Shown: piece by piece, positions 30,950 to 36,517 of the stretch | How the letters are laid out: every line of letters begins with the position of its first letter | Numbering within the stretch: the stretch's first letter is position 1 | Virus record (IMG/VR): IMGVR_UViG_3300037258_000186 | Span: 1 to 40,270 of that record | Source: a virus | Reading direction: 5' to 3' (one strand) | Length of the DNA stretch: 40,270 bases | Position numbers and translations under genes: made by a program | The notes under the pieces: generated by a model | Seen by the model: only the letters and a program-made list of their open reading frames with translations | Databases searched by the model: none | What the model was told of the DNA's origin: nothing

Positions 30950-31122
30950 CGCCGGTTGTATACGAGACGACCACCCGAACCGTTCACGCTGTCGGCACTG
31001 TATGCAAGCTCGCCGAGTGGGTGCCGTTCGAGCTTGAGTCCCTTGATCGGGTCACCACAAAGGCATGTAAATGCCTGGTGGATGCCCTTGGTCCGTTCGC
31101 TGTGGTCACAAATCGGCGATGA
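30946..31122 (+). CDS. Small hypothetical protein
   Basis: A 58-residue protein from GTG 30946, with AGGGAGG 8 bases upstream and overlap (GTGA) with the previous peptide gene. It is beta-rich with VYETTTRTVHAVGTVCKLAE and then VTTKACKCLVDALGPFAVVT. Two closely spaced Cys (CKC) plus one more could bind metal. The stop overlaps the RusA start (ATGA at 31119). A longer in-frame reading from 30859 would add poorly protein-like Pro/Ala sequence, so I reject it. Confidence 0.6.
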   Translation: MTPVVYETTTRTVHAVGTVCKLAEWVPFELESLDRVTTKACKCLVDALGPFAVVTNRR

Positions 31123-31580
31123 CCGACCCCGAGCTTGAGCAGCTCGCCGATCACATCGAGGCCGAGTGGTACCGAGCTCCCAAGCCAGCGCCCTACGCAA
31201 AGGGTCCGGGCCGTATACAGATCGTGCTCGACGCTCCCGCGCAGCTCCTGACCATGAACGCGGCCAAGTCAATGCACCATCGGCCGTGGTCCGATCTGAC
31301 TCGAGCGTGGCGTCACGCGGCGTGCCAGCGGGCTCAGTTCCTCGAGATCCCGTCGTTGAGCGCTCGGGTGGGCATCGAGGCCCGTCCGCTGCAGTACGGG
31401 GGCATCCTGGCCGATCCTGGCGCCCATATGCCCTGTGTGAAAGCGATAATCGACGGGCTCCGCGACGCTGAGGTGCTAGTCGATGACACCGGGGAGCACA
31501 TCGCGTGGATTCAGATGCACGCGCCGATCAAGGCAGAAGGGGCAGGCATGGTCATCGAGATTGTCCGGGTGGAGCTGTGA
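31119..31580 (+). CDS. RusA-like Holliday junction resolvase
   Basis: A 153-residue protein. The C-terminal half has the layout of the RusA family in actinobacteriophages: GILADPGAHMPCVKAIIDGL then AEVLVDDTGEHIAWI, where the DP near the start and the later DD supply acidic residues and K lies in the helix. The classic E. coli D-x-D-N-x-x-K motif is altered, with Ala-His in place of the Asn seen in related phage versions, so activity is not certain. RusA dimers cut four-way junctions arising in recombination and replication. Position after RecT and YqaJ fits. ATG overlaps the previous stop; the end overlaps the next GTG. Confidence 0.75.
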   Translation: MTDPELEQLADHIEAEWYRAPKPAPYAKGPGRIQIVLDAPAQLLTMNAAKSMHHRPWSDLTRAWRHAACQRAQFLEIPSLSARVGIEARPLQYGGILADPGAHMPCVKAIIDGLRDAEVLVDDTGEHIAWIQMHAPIKAEGAGMVIEIVRVEL

Positions 31581-31939
31581 GGATTTGTATGCGCTGTGAT
31601 GCTGCACCTCGAGCTGGTGGCTCCGCTCTGTGCGAGGAGTGCCAAGACGATGTGAAGCACGGTCGACCGCTGGCAGTGACGTCCGAGGAGGTCGAAACCC
31701 TTGAGGCGCTGCACATCCGCCCACCTCGGCAGAAGGCGACCCGCTCGAGCTCAAGCGATCGACGTGGCCACGATCGGACGGCCCACGATCGCAAGCCGGC
31801 GGGGTGTTGGTTCTGTCAGGGTGGCCGACGCGAGGCGAACGTTTCGACCGGACCGCTCTGTTCGAAGTGTTTCGAGCTCCTGCACGGAGTCCGGGTGTAC
31901 CTGTGTACCATCTGCTCGACGCTCGAACCACTCGAATGA
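31577..31939 (+). CDS. Multi-zinc-ribbon protein
   Basis: A 120-residue protein from GTG 31577 (GTGA overlap). It has several CxxC pairs: ICMRCDAAPRAGGSALCEEC, then CWFCQGG, PLCSKC and LCTIC. Pairing gives two or three possible zinc-ribbon or treble-clef sites joined by a basic, polar linker (RSSSSDRRGHDRTAHDRK). Such proteins in phages often bind DNA or RNA or act as small transcription regulators. Part of the recombination operon; no closer family identified. Confidence 0.65.
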   Translation: MRICMRCDAAPRAGGSALCEECQDDVKHGRPLAVTSEEVETLEALHIRPPRQKATRSSSSDRRGHDRTAHDRKPAGCWFCQGGRREANVSTGPLCSKCFELLHGVRVYLCTICSTLEPLE

Positions 31940-32070
31940 TGGACGACGACGACCCGTTACGACCTGCCGCCGGCGTGTTCTTCGGGTGCCTACTCGCCAT
32001 TTTGGCGTGGGGCCTGATCGTCGGCGGGGTCGTGCTGCTCTGCGTGTGCGTGGTCCTGGCCTGGGGTTAA
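31936..32070 (+). CDS. Small membrane protein
   Basis: A 44-residue protein. ATG 31936 overlaps the previous TGA (ATGA). A short acidic head (MMDDDDPLRPAAG) is followed by a hydrophobic segment covering about residues 14-43 (VFFGCLLAILAWGLIVGGVV, then LLCVCVVLAWG), long enough for one or a hairpin of two membrane helices. Last gene of the rightward recombination operon. A membrane toxin, holin-like or exclusion protein are possibilities without evidence for any. Confidence 0.55.
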   Translation: MMDDDDPLRPAAGVFFGCLLAILAWGLIVGGVVLLCVCVVLAWG

Positions 32071-32098
32071 GCCGCAACGTTCAGTTGAACAACCCCGG
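32061..32098. terminator. Bidirectional hairpin between converging operons
   Basis: CTGGGGTT (32061-32068) pairs with AACCCCGG (32091-32098), with one G-T wobble, around a loop that itself contains GTTCA/TGAAC. It spans the 10-base gap where the rightward operon ends (TAA at 32068-32070) and the leftward gene ends (stop at 32081-32083). Such hairpins between converging genes usually serve both strands. Confidence 0.5.
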
Positions 32099-32341
32099 AT
32101 CCATCCCTCGATCAGAGTCGCGATAGCGCGGGCGTCCGGTCGGGCGGGGTGGTTCCTCGTCCAACAGCTTGCGTGTCTCCTCGTCGTCGCAGTTCTTCCC
32201 GTCGCAGTCGGGCCGGTGGTACGGCGGGTCACAGCGGAAAGAATCGGGTTCGGCGCGCTCTGCCACTGGCTCGAAATCCATCGGTGCCAGGGCCTGGGTG
32301 TGCGTCTCGGTCCATCCTGGGACCCATCGGCCGCCCCTCAT
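32081..32341 (-). CDS. Leftward hypothetical protein
   Basis: An 86-residue protein on the minus strand; ATG at 32341-32339 overlaps the stop of the upstream small gene (ATGA). It contains SFRCDPPYHRPDCDGKNC, with three Cys and a His that could bind a metal, followed by DDEETRKLLDEE, a charged helix. Otherwise polar with a Gly, Trp and Arg-rich start. No recognised family. Being in one of only two leftward genes in the phage makes a regulatory role worth considering. Confidence 0.6.
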   Translation of the reverse strand: MRGGRWVPGWTETHTQALAPMDFEPVAERAEPDSFRCDPPYHRPDCDGKNCDDEETRKLLDEEPPRPTGRPRYRDSDRGMDPGLFN

Positions 32342-32487
32342 GTTTCGTCGGCCAACGGCCCGTGGTATTCGATCGGCACCGCCGACGTCGCACCCGCTGT
32401 GATGAGGTGCTTACGCCGGGCGTGCTGTGCGTTGGCCAGGGCCTCACGGGCCGCCCGAGCTCTGATGTTCTCAAGTGCTGTTGTCAT
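32338..32487 (-). CDS. Leftward small protein directly behind an operator
   Basis: A 49-residue protein on the minus strand, from ATG at 32487-32485 to TGA at 32340-32338. It starts MTTALENIRARAAREALANA and continues QHARRKHLITAGATSAVPIE, a basic helical N-half. The stop overlaps the next gene start (ATGA). There is no Shine-Dalgarno. Instead, a -10 element CAGACT lies 7 bases before the ATG, with a -35-like TAGGCA 17 bases further and an operator palindrome between them, so it is probably leaderless. Function unknown; a small DNA-binding or inhibitory protein would suit its position. Confidence 0.6.
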   Translation of the reverse strand: MTTALENIRARAAREALANAQHARRKHLITAGATSAVPIEYHGPLADET

Positions 32488-32494
32488 GTCAGCA

Positions 32495-32523
32495 AGTCTG
32501 ACGGGTGCAGGGTATCCTGCCTA
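32495..32523 (-). promoter_or_regulatory. Leftward leaderless promoter with operator
   Basis: Read on the minus strand: TAGGCA (32523-32518), 17-base spacer, CAGACT (32500-32495), then 7 bases and ATG at 32487. The palindrome GCAGGATACCCTGC (32520-32507) sits over the -35 and spacer, in the same register as the first palindrome of the promoter at 35031, where the last two -35 bases begin CAGGAT. A repressor bound here would block polymerase. The spacing to the ATG implies a leaderless message. Confidence 0.6.
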
Positions 32524-32608
32524 GCCCTGGCGATGGGGATTGTCGATCCGTTGGCCGATCGCCGGCTCTGGTAACCAAAGAGCAACCATTGTCCAAACGT
32601 CAGCAGCT

Positions 32609-32650
32609 CTGACACGCTGGCCGGCGTCAGGGTCACTGACAGCGTGTCAG
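32609..32650. repeat. Perfect 10-bp inverted repeat in the origin candidate
   Basis: CTGACACGCT (32609-32618) and AGCGTGTCAG (32641-32650) are exact reverse complements separated by 22 bases that themselves contain GTCAG and CTGAC repeats. The element could form a hairpin, bind a dimeric replication initiator or be iteron-like. It lies in non-coding DNA. Confidence 0.75.
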
Positions 32651-32726
32651 GCACGATTGGTGGGTGGGTGGAGAACTTAGGTTCCACAGCCCCTCATCTA
32701 TGCTCAATAGGCATGCTTGCTGCCTA

Positions 32727-32989
32727 GCTAGCGCGCTTGCTGATGGCTAGCAGAGCTGCTCCCTCCCTCCTGTTTGTCCAGCTCAGGGCGGGGGGGTGCA
32801 CAGTTGCAAGCAGTGGTGCAGTGCTAGCCCGGTGCTAACTGGTGTCGGTTTCTGCGAGCCGTTTGGCCCAGCCACCACAGCCGGACAGAGGAAGAATCCA
32901 CACACTCTCCCCCTCACTTTTGAACCGATTTTTCATACAAGATTTCGGGGAACACGCAGGTCAAAGGCCCGTGCTAGCTGAGAGCTAGC
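32727..32989. repeat. Cluster of GCTAGC palindromes
   Basis: Exact copies at 32727-32732, 32746-32751, 32823-32828, 32973-32978 and 32984-32989, plus a near copy GCTAAC at 32834-32839. The last two exact copies form the arms of GCTAGCT-GAG-AGCTAGC (32973-32989). Only isolated copies (about 10586 and 15543) were noticed elsewhere. Clustering in one non-coding stretch suggests repeated binding sites for a DNA-binding protein. Confidence 0.75.
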
Positions 32990-33047
32990 AGATCAGAGGC
33001 GCAGGCCCGAAGGGTCGAGCACGCTTTTGCACAGGTGGGGAGAACCT

Positions 33048-33398
33048 GTGAGTGCACGGACCGGCTGCGCCGCGATGACAGCTTGCCCCAGCCTCACCAG
33101 CACCGGCCGAACCGGGCGTGGCTGCATCGTCACCGCAAGATGTCCGGGCTCAGCGGACGCGAGAGGTCGGTGGCATCTCTGCCGTTCGTGTGTCGCTCCC
33201 GGTGCACGGGTCCGATTCGACGCCTATGTGGCACTGACACTCACCGGCGGCCGTGGGGAGGGGGTCGGGCCGAGATCCCGCGCGAGGTGCTTGAGGTTGT
33301 ACTCCTTTTCGGCTACGATGTCTAGTGCCGATTCGACGCGGCAGGCTTGGAAGTGGCCCCCCTGGGTCGGGGGGTCGCTTCGCGTCCGGGGCACTTGA
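33048..33398 (+). CDS. Possible small Cys-rich protein
   Basis: A 116-residue frame from GTG 33048 with GGGGAG 6 bases upstream. The N-terminal half has zinc-finger-like spacing (CPSLTSTGRTGRGCIVTARC, then WHLCRSC), similar to small phage zinc-finger proteins. The second half is weaker, Arg and Ser-rich, and may be read-through of sequence used otherwise. A competing minus-strand frame at 33224-33466 also has protein-like stretches, so the real gene here is not certain. The stop codon overlaps the -35 box of the promoter at 33395. Confidence 0.4.
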   Translation: MSARTGCAAMTACPSLTSTGRTGRGCIVTARCPGSADARGRWHLCRSCVAPGARVRFDAYVALTLTGGRGEGVGPRSRARCLRLYSFSATMSSADSTRQAWKWPPWVGGSLRVRGT

Positions 33399-33430
33399 CG
33401 AGCGCGGCCGGGGTCAGCAGGATGTCCTGC
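33395..33430 (+). promoter_or_regulatory. Leaderless promoter with operator abutting the ATG
   Basis: TTGACG (33395-33400), 17-base spacer, CAGGAT (33418-33423), 7 bases, ATG 33431. The palindrome GCAGGATGTCCTGC (33417-33430) covers the -10 box and the expected start point and ends exactly at the start codon. The same -10/palindrome/ATG arrangement occurs at 35054-35067, where only the two central bases of the palindrome differ. Confidence 0.75.
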
Positions 33431-33607
33431 ATGGCTTTTGAACTGACCACCCGGTTCATCGCGCAAAGCGCATCGAGCGAGGAGGAGGCCCGGGCCGAGC
33501 TCGCCCTGTTCTTGGTCAACACGCCGGCGAACCTCATGGCCGACGCCGCACAGTGCGATGAGCTCGAAATGGCCGGGCCCGATCTCGAGTGGCCCGACTT
33601 TCGATGA
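33431..33607 (+). CDS. Small acidic protein, leaderless
   Basis: A 58-residue protein starting MAFELTTRFIAQSASSEEEA and ending in DELEMAGPDLEWPDFR. A short beta strand and helix pattern with many Glu and Ala, similar in outline to the next gene product, so the two may be related. The start is fixed by the promoter geometry at 33395-33430: an in-frame start at 33347 would put the promoter and palindrome inside the gene. The stop overlaps the next ATG (ATGA at 33604). No family known. Confidence 0.65.
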   Translation: MAFELTTRFIAQSASSEEEARAELALFLVNTPANLMADAAQCDELEMAGPDLEWPDFR

Positions 33608-33813
33608 CGACCTACCTCGTTGACATCGGCCTCCTCGTTGAAGCCGACAGCACCGACCACGCTCGGGCCAAGGCCGCTGAGTACCTCGGGTCCCTCGGCG
33701 ACGTCGAGAGCGACGAGCGGGTTGGCGCCATCGTGTCCACCGCCAACGTCATGTTCGCCCGCGACCTGTTGGGGCACCGCACCGAAATCGGCGCCGTCGA
33801 CACGACGACATGA
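33604..33813 (+). CDS. Small hypothetical protein
   Basis: A 69-residue acidic protein: MTTYLVDIGLLVEADSTDHA, then RAKAAEYLGSLGDVESDE and a second strand (GAIVSTANVMFARDLLGH). A strand-helix-strand outline close to the upstream gene product. ATG 33604 is coupled to the previous stop and its stop overlaps the next ATG (33810). Unknown function; co-transcribed from the 33395 promoter. Confidence 0.65.
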   Translation: MTTYLVDIGLLVEADSTDHARAKAAEYLGSLGDVESDERVGAIVSTANVMFARDLLGHRTEIGAVDTTT

Positions 33814-33968
33814 GGCCGCCCGCCCGGTGCGCATGCGCGCTGTCGCGCTCTGCGTGCCCGCTGCACGCCGCGATCTTGCCGGCGCCACCGTCGTTGATTC
33901 ATCCCAAGGCACCGACTACCCTCTCGCCCTATCCGAACTTGGAAGCACCAACCGACCGAACCAACTGA
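33810..33968 (+). CDS. Small Cys-rich peptide gene
   Basis: A 52-residue frame from ATG 33810, overlapping the previous TGA (ATGA), to TGA 33966-33968. The start MRPPARCACALSRSACPLHA has C-x-C-x7-C-x2-H, a plausible half zinc site, and the rest is Pro and Thr-rich. The stop is 8 bases before the ribosome binding site of the next gene. Coupling and exact packing support it, but its length and composition leave real doubt. Confidence 0.45.
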   Translation: MRPPARCACALSRSACPLHAAILPAPPSLIHPKAPTTLSPYPNLEAPTDRTN

Positions 33969-33987
33969 GCTCCTCGAGGAGATAATG

Positions 33988-34437
33988 ATGACCGTTGCCG
34001 ATCTTGAAACTGCCGTCGCCGAGGTCCAGGCGGCGCAGGCCGCACTCGCCACCGAGGTCACGACCGCCATCACCGATTTCCAGGCCGAGATCGCCGCTCT
34101 CCAAGCCGCCATCGCTTCGGGCGACAGCACCGCCATCGCGGCGTCGATCGACAACCTGAACACCGTCGCCACCGGCCTTGGTGCGAGCGCCGCCGCCCTG
34201 GCCGCGGCAGACCCGGGGCCACAGCCCGCCGACGAAGGAATCGTGGACGCACCGACCGCCGGGACGCCCAACGTGGATCCGACCGACCCAAACTCCCCCT
34301 CGGCGGCCCCAACATCGCCGCCAGTCACAACCGAGCCGACCACGACCGACGACACTGCGAGCTCTGCATCCGATACGGCCTCAACGTCGGACGAGACGAG
34401 CGCGGACGAGTCATCGACTGAGCCGCCGGCGTCCTGA
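33988..34437 (+). CDS. Helical protein with disordered Thr/Ser tail
   Basis: About 149 residues. GAGGAG (33976-33981) is 6 bases before ATG 33988; the adjacent ATG 33985 is an alternative start. Residues 1-75 form an Ala-rich amphipathic helix or coiled coil (LETAVAEVQAAQAALATEVT, then FQAEIAALQAAIAS). From about 80 the chain is Pro, Thr, Ser and Asp-rich (PTDPNSPSAAPTSPPVTTEP) and probably disordered. Similar two-part proteins occur among phage virion accessories. The stop overlaps the next start (TGATG). Confidence 0.6.
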   Translation: MTVADLETAVAEVQAAQAALATEVTTAITDFQAEIAALQAAIASGDSTAIAASIDNLNTVATGLGASAAALAAADPGPQPADEGIVDAPTAGTPNVDPTDPNSPSAAPTSPPVTTEPTTTDDTASSASDTASTSDETSADESSTEPPAS

Positions 34438-34661
34438 TGGGCCCCCTCTCGGGGTTTTCCATCATCGCCCTGTTTCTGTTCTTGGCCGGGGTATCTGACG
34501 ACTGGTGGACAACACGGCCGAGCGTGATCGCCGCGGTCTACATCATCGTGGCCATCCTCATCTTCATCGACTTGGTGTTCGTGCACTCAGGCGGATTCTG
34601 GTCGGGCTGGTGGGAACGTCGACGTCATCCTCTGGTGGTGCAGAATCGCCCGCCGCAGTGA
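34437..34661 (+). CDS. Two-helix membrane protein
   Basis: A 74-residue protein with two hydrophobic segments, about residues 6-19 (GFSIIALFLFLAGV) and 29-50 (VIAAVYIIVAILIFIDLVFV), and a basic Trp-rich end (WSGWWERRRHPLVVQN). Topology matches a small holin or membrane toxin, so it competes with the gene at 26852 for a lysis role, but it stands far from the endolysin. Coupled to both neighbours (TGATG before, GTGA after). Confidence 0.6.
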   Translation: MGPLSGFSIIALFLFLAGVSDDWWTTRPSVIAAVYIIVAILIFIDLVFVHSGGFWSGWWERRRHPLVVQNRPPQ

Positions 34662-35026
34662 CCAACGGCTACTTCTCCATCCAGGGGTACCAGACCGAGA
34701 CGGCCTCGGTTGGGCGCTCCAACCTCGGCCCGTTCAACGTCCCATTCGGGCCCGTCACCGAGGTACTCACTGAAACCTTGAGCGCTGGGACTGCGACCAT
34801 CCCCGTGCCCGCAGGCAGTTTCGGCGTGGCGATCATCCCCCCGCTCGGAGCTCCACCGGCCGGGGTGACCCTCAAGGTCAAGACGGTGTCAGGCGACTCG
34901 GGCACGTTCATCTCGACCGAGCAGCCGACCATCTTCGAGTGGGACACGGAGAACAGCGAGGTGCCGACCGATCTCTACTTGGTCGTTGCCGGTGGCGACA
35001 TCACCCTTGGCCTGCAGTTTCTCTGA
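34658..35026 (+). CDS. Beta-rich small structural protein
   Basis: A 122-residue protein from GTG 34658 overlapping the previous stop (GTGA). Strand-rich, with GPVTEVLTETLSAGTATIPV, then AGVTLKVKTVSGDSGTFIST and DLYLVVAGGDITLGLQFL, a jelly-roll or immunoglobulin-like outline similar in style to the gene at 22012. It could be a decoration or head-fibre protein encoded outside the main structural block. No family found. Its stop lies 4 bases before the -35 box of the next promoter. Confidence 0.6.
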   Translation: MTNGYFSIQGYQTETASVGRSNLGPFNVPFGPVTEVLTETLSAGTATIPVPAGSFGVAIIPPLGAPPAGVTLKVKTVSGDSGTFISTEQPTIFEWDTENSEVPTDLYLVVAGGDITLGLQFL

Positions 35027-35030
35027 CCGG

Positions 35031-35066
35031 TTGACAGGATTTCCTGCATAGGGCAGGATACCCTGC
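35031..35066 (+). promoter_or_regulatory. Leaderless promoter with two operators
   Basis: TTGACA (35031-35036, consensus), 17-base spacer, CAGGAT (35054-35059), 7 bases, ATG 35067. Two palindromes overlap it: CAGGATTTCCTG (35035-35046), covering the end of -35, and GCAGGATACCCTGC (35053-35066), covering -10 and the start point. Their centres are 19 bp apart, about two helical turns, so two dimers could bind side by side. This is the clearest promoter in the window. Confidence 0.8.
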
Positions 35067-35678
35067 ATGGATCCCATCATCACTCGCATCGACCCCGACG
35101 ATCCCAAGACGTTTTTCCCCGAACTCCGGCTCCGGTACATCCCCGACGACAAGATCCACGTCATCACGGCCCGCAAGGACGATGACTCCGGCTGGTGGAT
35201 GACCGACGAGGATGGCAACGACTCCGGCGGCCTCTCCGACGTGGTCTACCGCGCCACCCCCGATTGGACCGTGGCCGCCGCGGTGCCGATGGACGAGGAC
35301 GACGAGATCGAATCGGTCGGGCTCGACATCGAGAACCTCTCGGCCGAGGACATTGACGAGATGGTCGGGCTCATGCACGCTTCGAACGAGTCGCGTGTTG
35401 AGGCGCTCGAGGAGAAGGCCGGGCCCAACAACGCGGGATCGCTCGAGAACGCGTTCGACGCACTGCGCATGATGGTGTTCCTCGAGCAGATCGCAGCCAA
35501 GCTCGACATCAGTGCCGTGGCCCATCTCGACTTCGAAGGCCGCCGCGCCGCCATGCTCACCAAGATCGAGGCCACCTACGCCAAGATGCTCGCGACGCGT
35601 CAGGCGGCCGACCGGGCACAGAGGATGGGCGCCGGCCCGCAGCTTCGTCCAGTTCCCGGCCGCCCCCCCTCGCACTGA
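35067..35678 (+). CDS. Acidic hypothetical protein, first gene of the right-hand accessory operon
   Basis: A 203-residue acidic protein. Residues 1-65 are beta-rich (FPELRLRYIPDDKIHVITAR, then DSGWWMTDEDGN). Residues about 90-180 are helical (NLSAEDIDEMVGLMHASNES, then DALRMMVFLEQIAAKLDISA). The N-domain may bind a small ligand or protein and the C-domain may dimerise. The message is probably leaderless: no Shine-Dalgarno, and the operator ends right at the ATG. It leads a run of accessory genes that reaches the terminase. No family recognised. Confidence 0.7.
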   Translation: MDPIITRIDPDDPKTFFPELRLRYIPDDKIHVITARKDDDSGWWMTDEDGNDSGGLSDVVYRATPDWTVAAAVPMDEDDEIESVGLDIENLSAEDIDEMVGLMHASNESRVEALEEKAGPNNAGSLENAFDALRMMVFLEQIAAKLDISAVAHLDFEGRRAAMLTKIEATYAKMLATRQAADRAQRMGAGPQLRPVPGRPPSH

Positions 35679-35839
35679 TGGCCAACCTCCTCCGCACGTT
35701 TTGGGGCACAGTCGACGCGGCCGGCGGTGGCCTGGTGACGATTGTGGTCACTACGCCGGAGTGGTTGGACTCGATTGCTGAGGGCGACAAGGTCCACGTC
35801 ACGTACCTGCACGACGACGAACACAGCAGTGAGGACTGA
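35678..35839 (+). CDS. Small beta-rich protein
   Basis: A 53-residue protein: ATG 35678 overlaps the previous TGA (TGATG) and its TGA (35837-35839) overlaps the next ATG. Sequence MANLLRTFWGTVDAAGGGLV, then TIVVTTPEWLDSIAEGDK and VHVTYLHDDE, an SH3-like or OB-like small barrel outline with an acidic tail. Function unknown. Perfect coupling at both ends makes it likely to be real. Confidence 0.6.
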   Translation: MANLLRTFWGTVDAAGGGLVTIVVTTPEWLDSIAEGDKVHVTYLHDDEHSSED

Positions 35840-36066
35840 TGGCTCGATCGACCCTCACGGACCACGTCGCGCAGCACGAACGCATGATCCGCGACGCGAA
35901 CGAGAAGGTGCTCGCCGCGACCGCTCTGCTCGAGGTCCGCGTCATCGCTGCTCGCGAAGATGGCGTGTCGTGGGGCCGCATCGCTGGCGCGGTAGGCATC
36001 GCACGCCAGTCCGCCACCGAGCGGTTCGCCAAGCTGCCCGAGATCGCCGCGCTCGAGGAACGATGA
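35839..36066 (+). CDS. Helix-turn-helix protein
   Basis: A 75-residue protein with an N-terminal helix and a central helix-turn-helix: AREDGVSWGRIAGAVGIARQ then SATERF. The pattern (W-x-x-I-A-x-x-x-G-I-x-R-Q-x-x-x-x-R) is like small phage and actinobacterial DNA-binding proteins. It lies in the operon behind the double operator at 35031, so it is a good candidate for the repressor or activator of that palindrome, i.e. autoregulation. That link is a hypothesis. It overlaps its neighbours by 1 and 4 bases. Confidence 0.65.
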   Translation: MARSTLTDHVAQHERMIRDANEKVLAATALLEVRVIAAREDGVSWGRIAGAVGIARQSATERFAKLPEIAALEER

Positions 36067-36320
36067 ACCGCCGTCAGATGCTCGCCGGCATGGGAGTCAC
36101 GGGAGCGGTGTGGGTCGTTCCTGAGATCACCACCTATCGCCCGGCCGCCGGCGCAACGCTGTCAATGCCCGAGGGCCGTCCCGTTGCAGCACAGGGAAAG
36201 CCGTTGGCCTACACCGGCGAGGACAACGAGCGCGACGTCGCTCTCGGGCTGGCGTTGATCACCGCCGGCTGGGTCATCAAGCATTGGGCACCTCGGACCT
36301 TTGAGTCGAGACCCTGGTGA
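36063..36320 (+). CDS. Small protein with Tat-like leader and LAxTG sortase motif
   Basis: An 85-residue protein. The N-terminus MNRRQMLAGMGVTGAVWVVP has twin Arg, a hydrophobic core and a later AGA possible cleavage site (about residue 31), as in Tat leaders of Acidimicrobiia and other actinobacteria. Near the C-terminus lies KPLAYTGEDNERD (LAYTG, residues 48-52), then a hydrophobic stretch VALGLALITAGWVI and a basic KHWAPR tail: the three-part sorting signal used by class E sortases. If both signals work, only about 20 residues would remain displayed on the wall. Such a surface peptide in a phage is unusual and could block superinfection. Charged residues just after LAYTG are atypical. Confidence 0.6.
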   Translation: MNRRQMLAGMGVTGAVWVVPEITTYRPAAGATLSMPEGRPVAAQGKPLAYTGEDNERDVALGLALITAGWVIKHWAPRTFESRPW

Positions 36321-36511
36321 GCGCCGTGGACGAGCACGTCGTCTCGAGCCTTCCCGACGTGCGGCGCGTCGGCGTCGACCGCACCATTACCCGCTACCGC
36401 GGGCGCTGCTCCTGTGGCGAGGTGACGTTCATGCACTATGCGACCCCGGACTCGGCCAAGACGGCGATCCGACGCACCCATATCGCACGACTCGCACTCA
36501 ACGAAAGGTAG
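36317..36511 (+). CDS. Small hypothetical protein with CxC
   Basis: A 64-residue protein from GTG 36317 overlapping the previous stop (GTGA). It has VGVDRTITRYRGRCSCGEVT and then THIARLALNER. RCSCGE is a partial zinc-ribbon signature, with only two Cys visible. It resembles the many small Cys-containing proteins of this phage. Function unknown. Confidence 0.55.
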   Translation: MSAVDEHVVSSLPDVRRVGVDRTITRYRGRCSCGEVTFMHYATPDSAKTAIRRTHIARLALNER

Positions 36512-36517
36512 GGAAGC

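Larger units (their letters stand above)
32488..33047. other. Non-coding repeat-rich region, candidate origin of replication
   Basis: About 560 bases between divergent transcription units hold no convincing gene (a 61-codon frame at 32796 looks random). Contents: a leftward promoter with operator, a long inverted repeat at 32609-32650, five exact GCTAGC palindromes in 263 bases, purine/pyrimidine runs, and an AT-richer patch at about 32921-32957 (TTTTGAACCGATTTTTCATA and on). GAATCCACA at about 32895 is a 7/9 match to a DnaA box. The pattern of clustered short repeats beside an AT-rich patch fits an origin, which matters because no phage polymerase is encoded. Confidence 0.5.

Noticed and set aside
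32796-32981. 61-codon plus-strand frame in the origin candidate
   Set aside because: No start signal, no coupling and random-looking composition over repeats.
33224-33466. 80-codon minus-strand frame near 33.3 kb
   Set aside because: Part of it (EKEYNLKHLARDLG) looks protein-like, but it would overlap the rightward promoter at 33395 and lacks a clear start; kept as an alternative to the weak gene at 33048.
33612-34586. 324-codon minus-strand open frame
   Set aside because: Covers three plus-strand genes with tight overlaps and good starts; the product is Ser/Val/Ala-rich shadow sequence.
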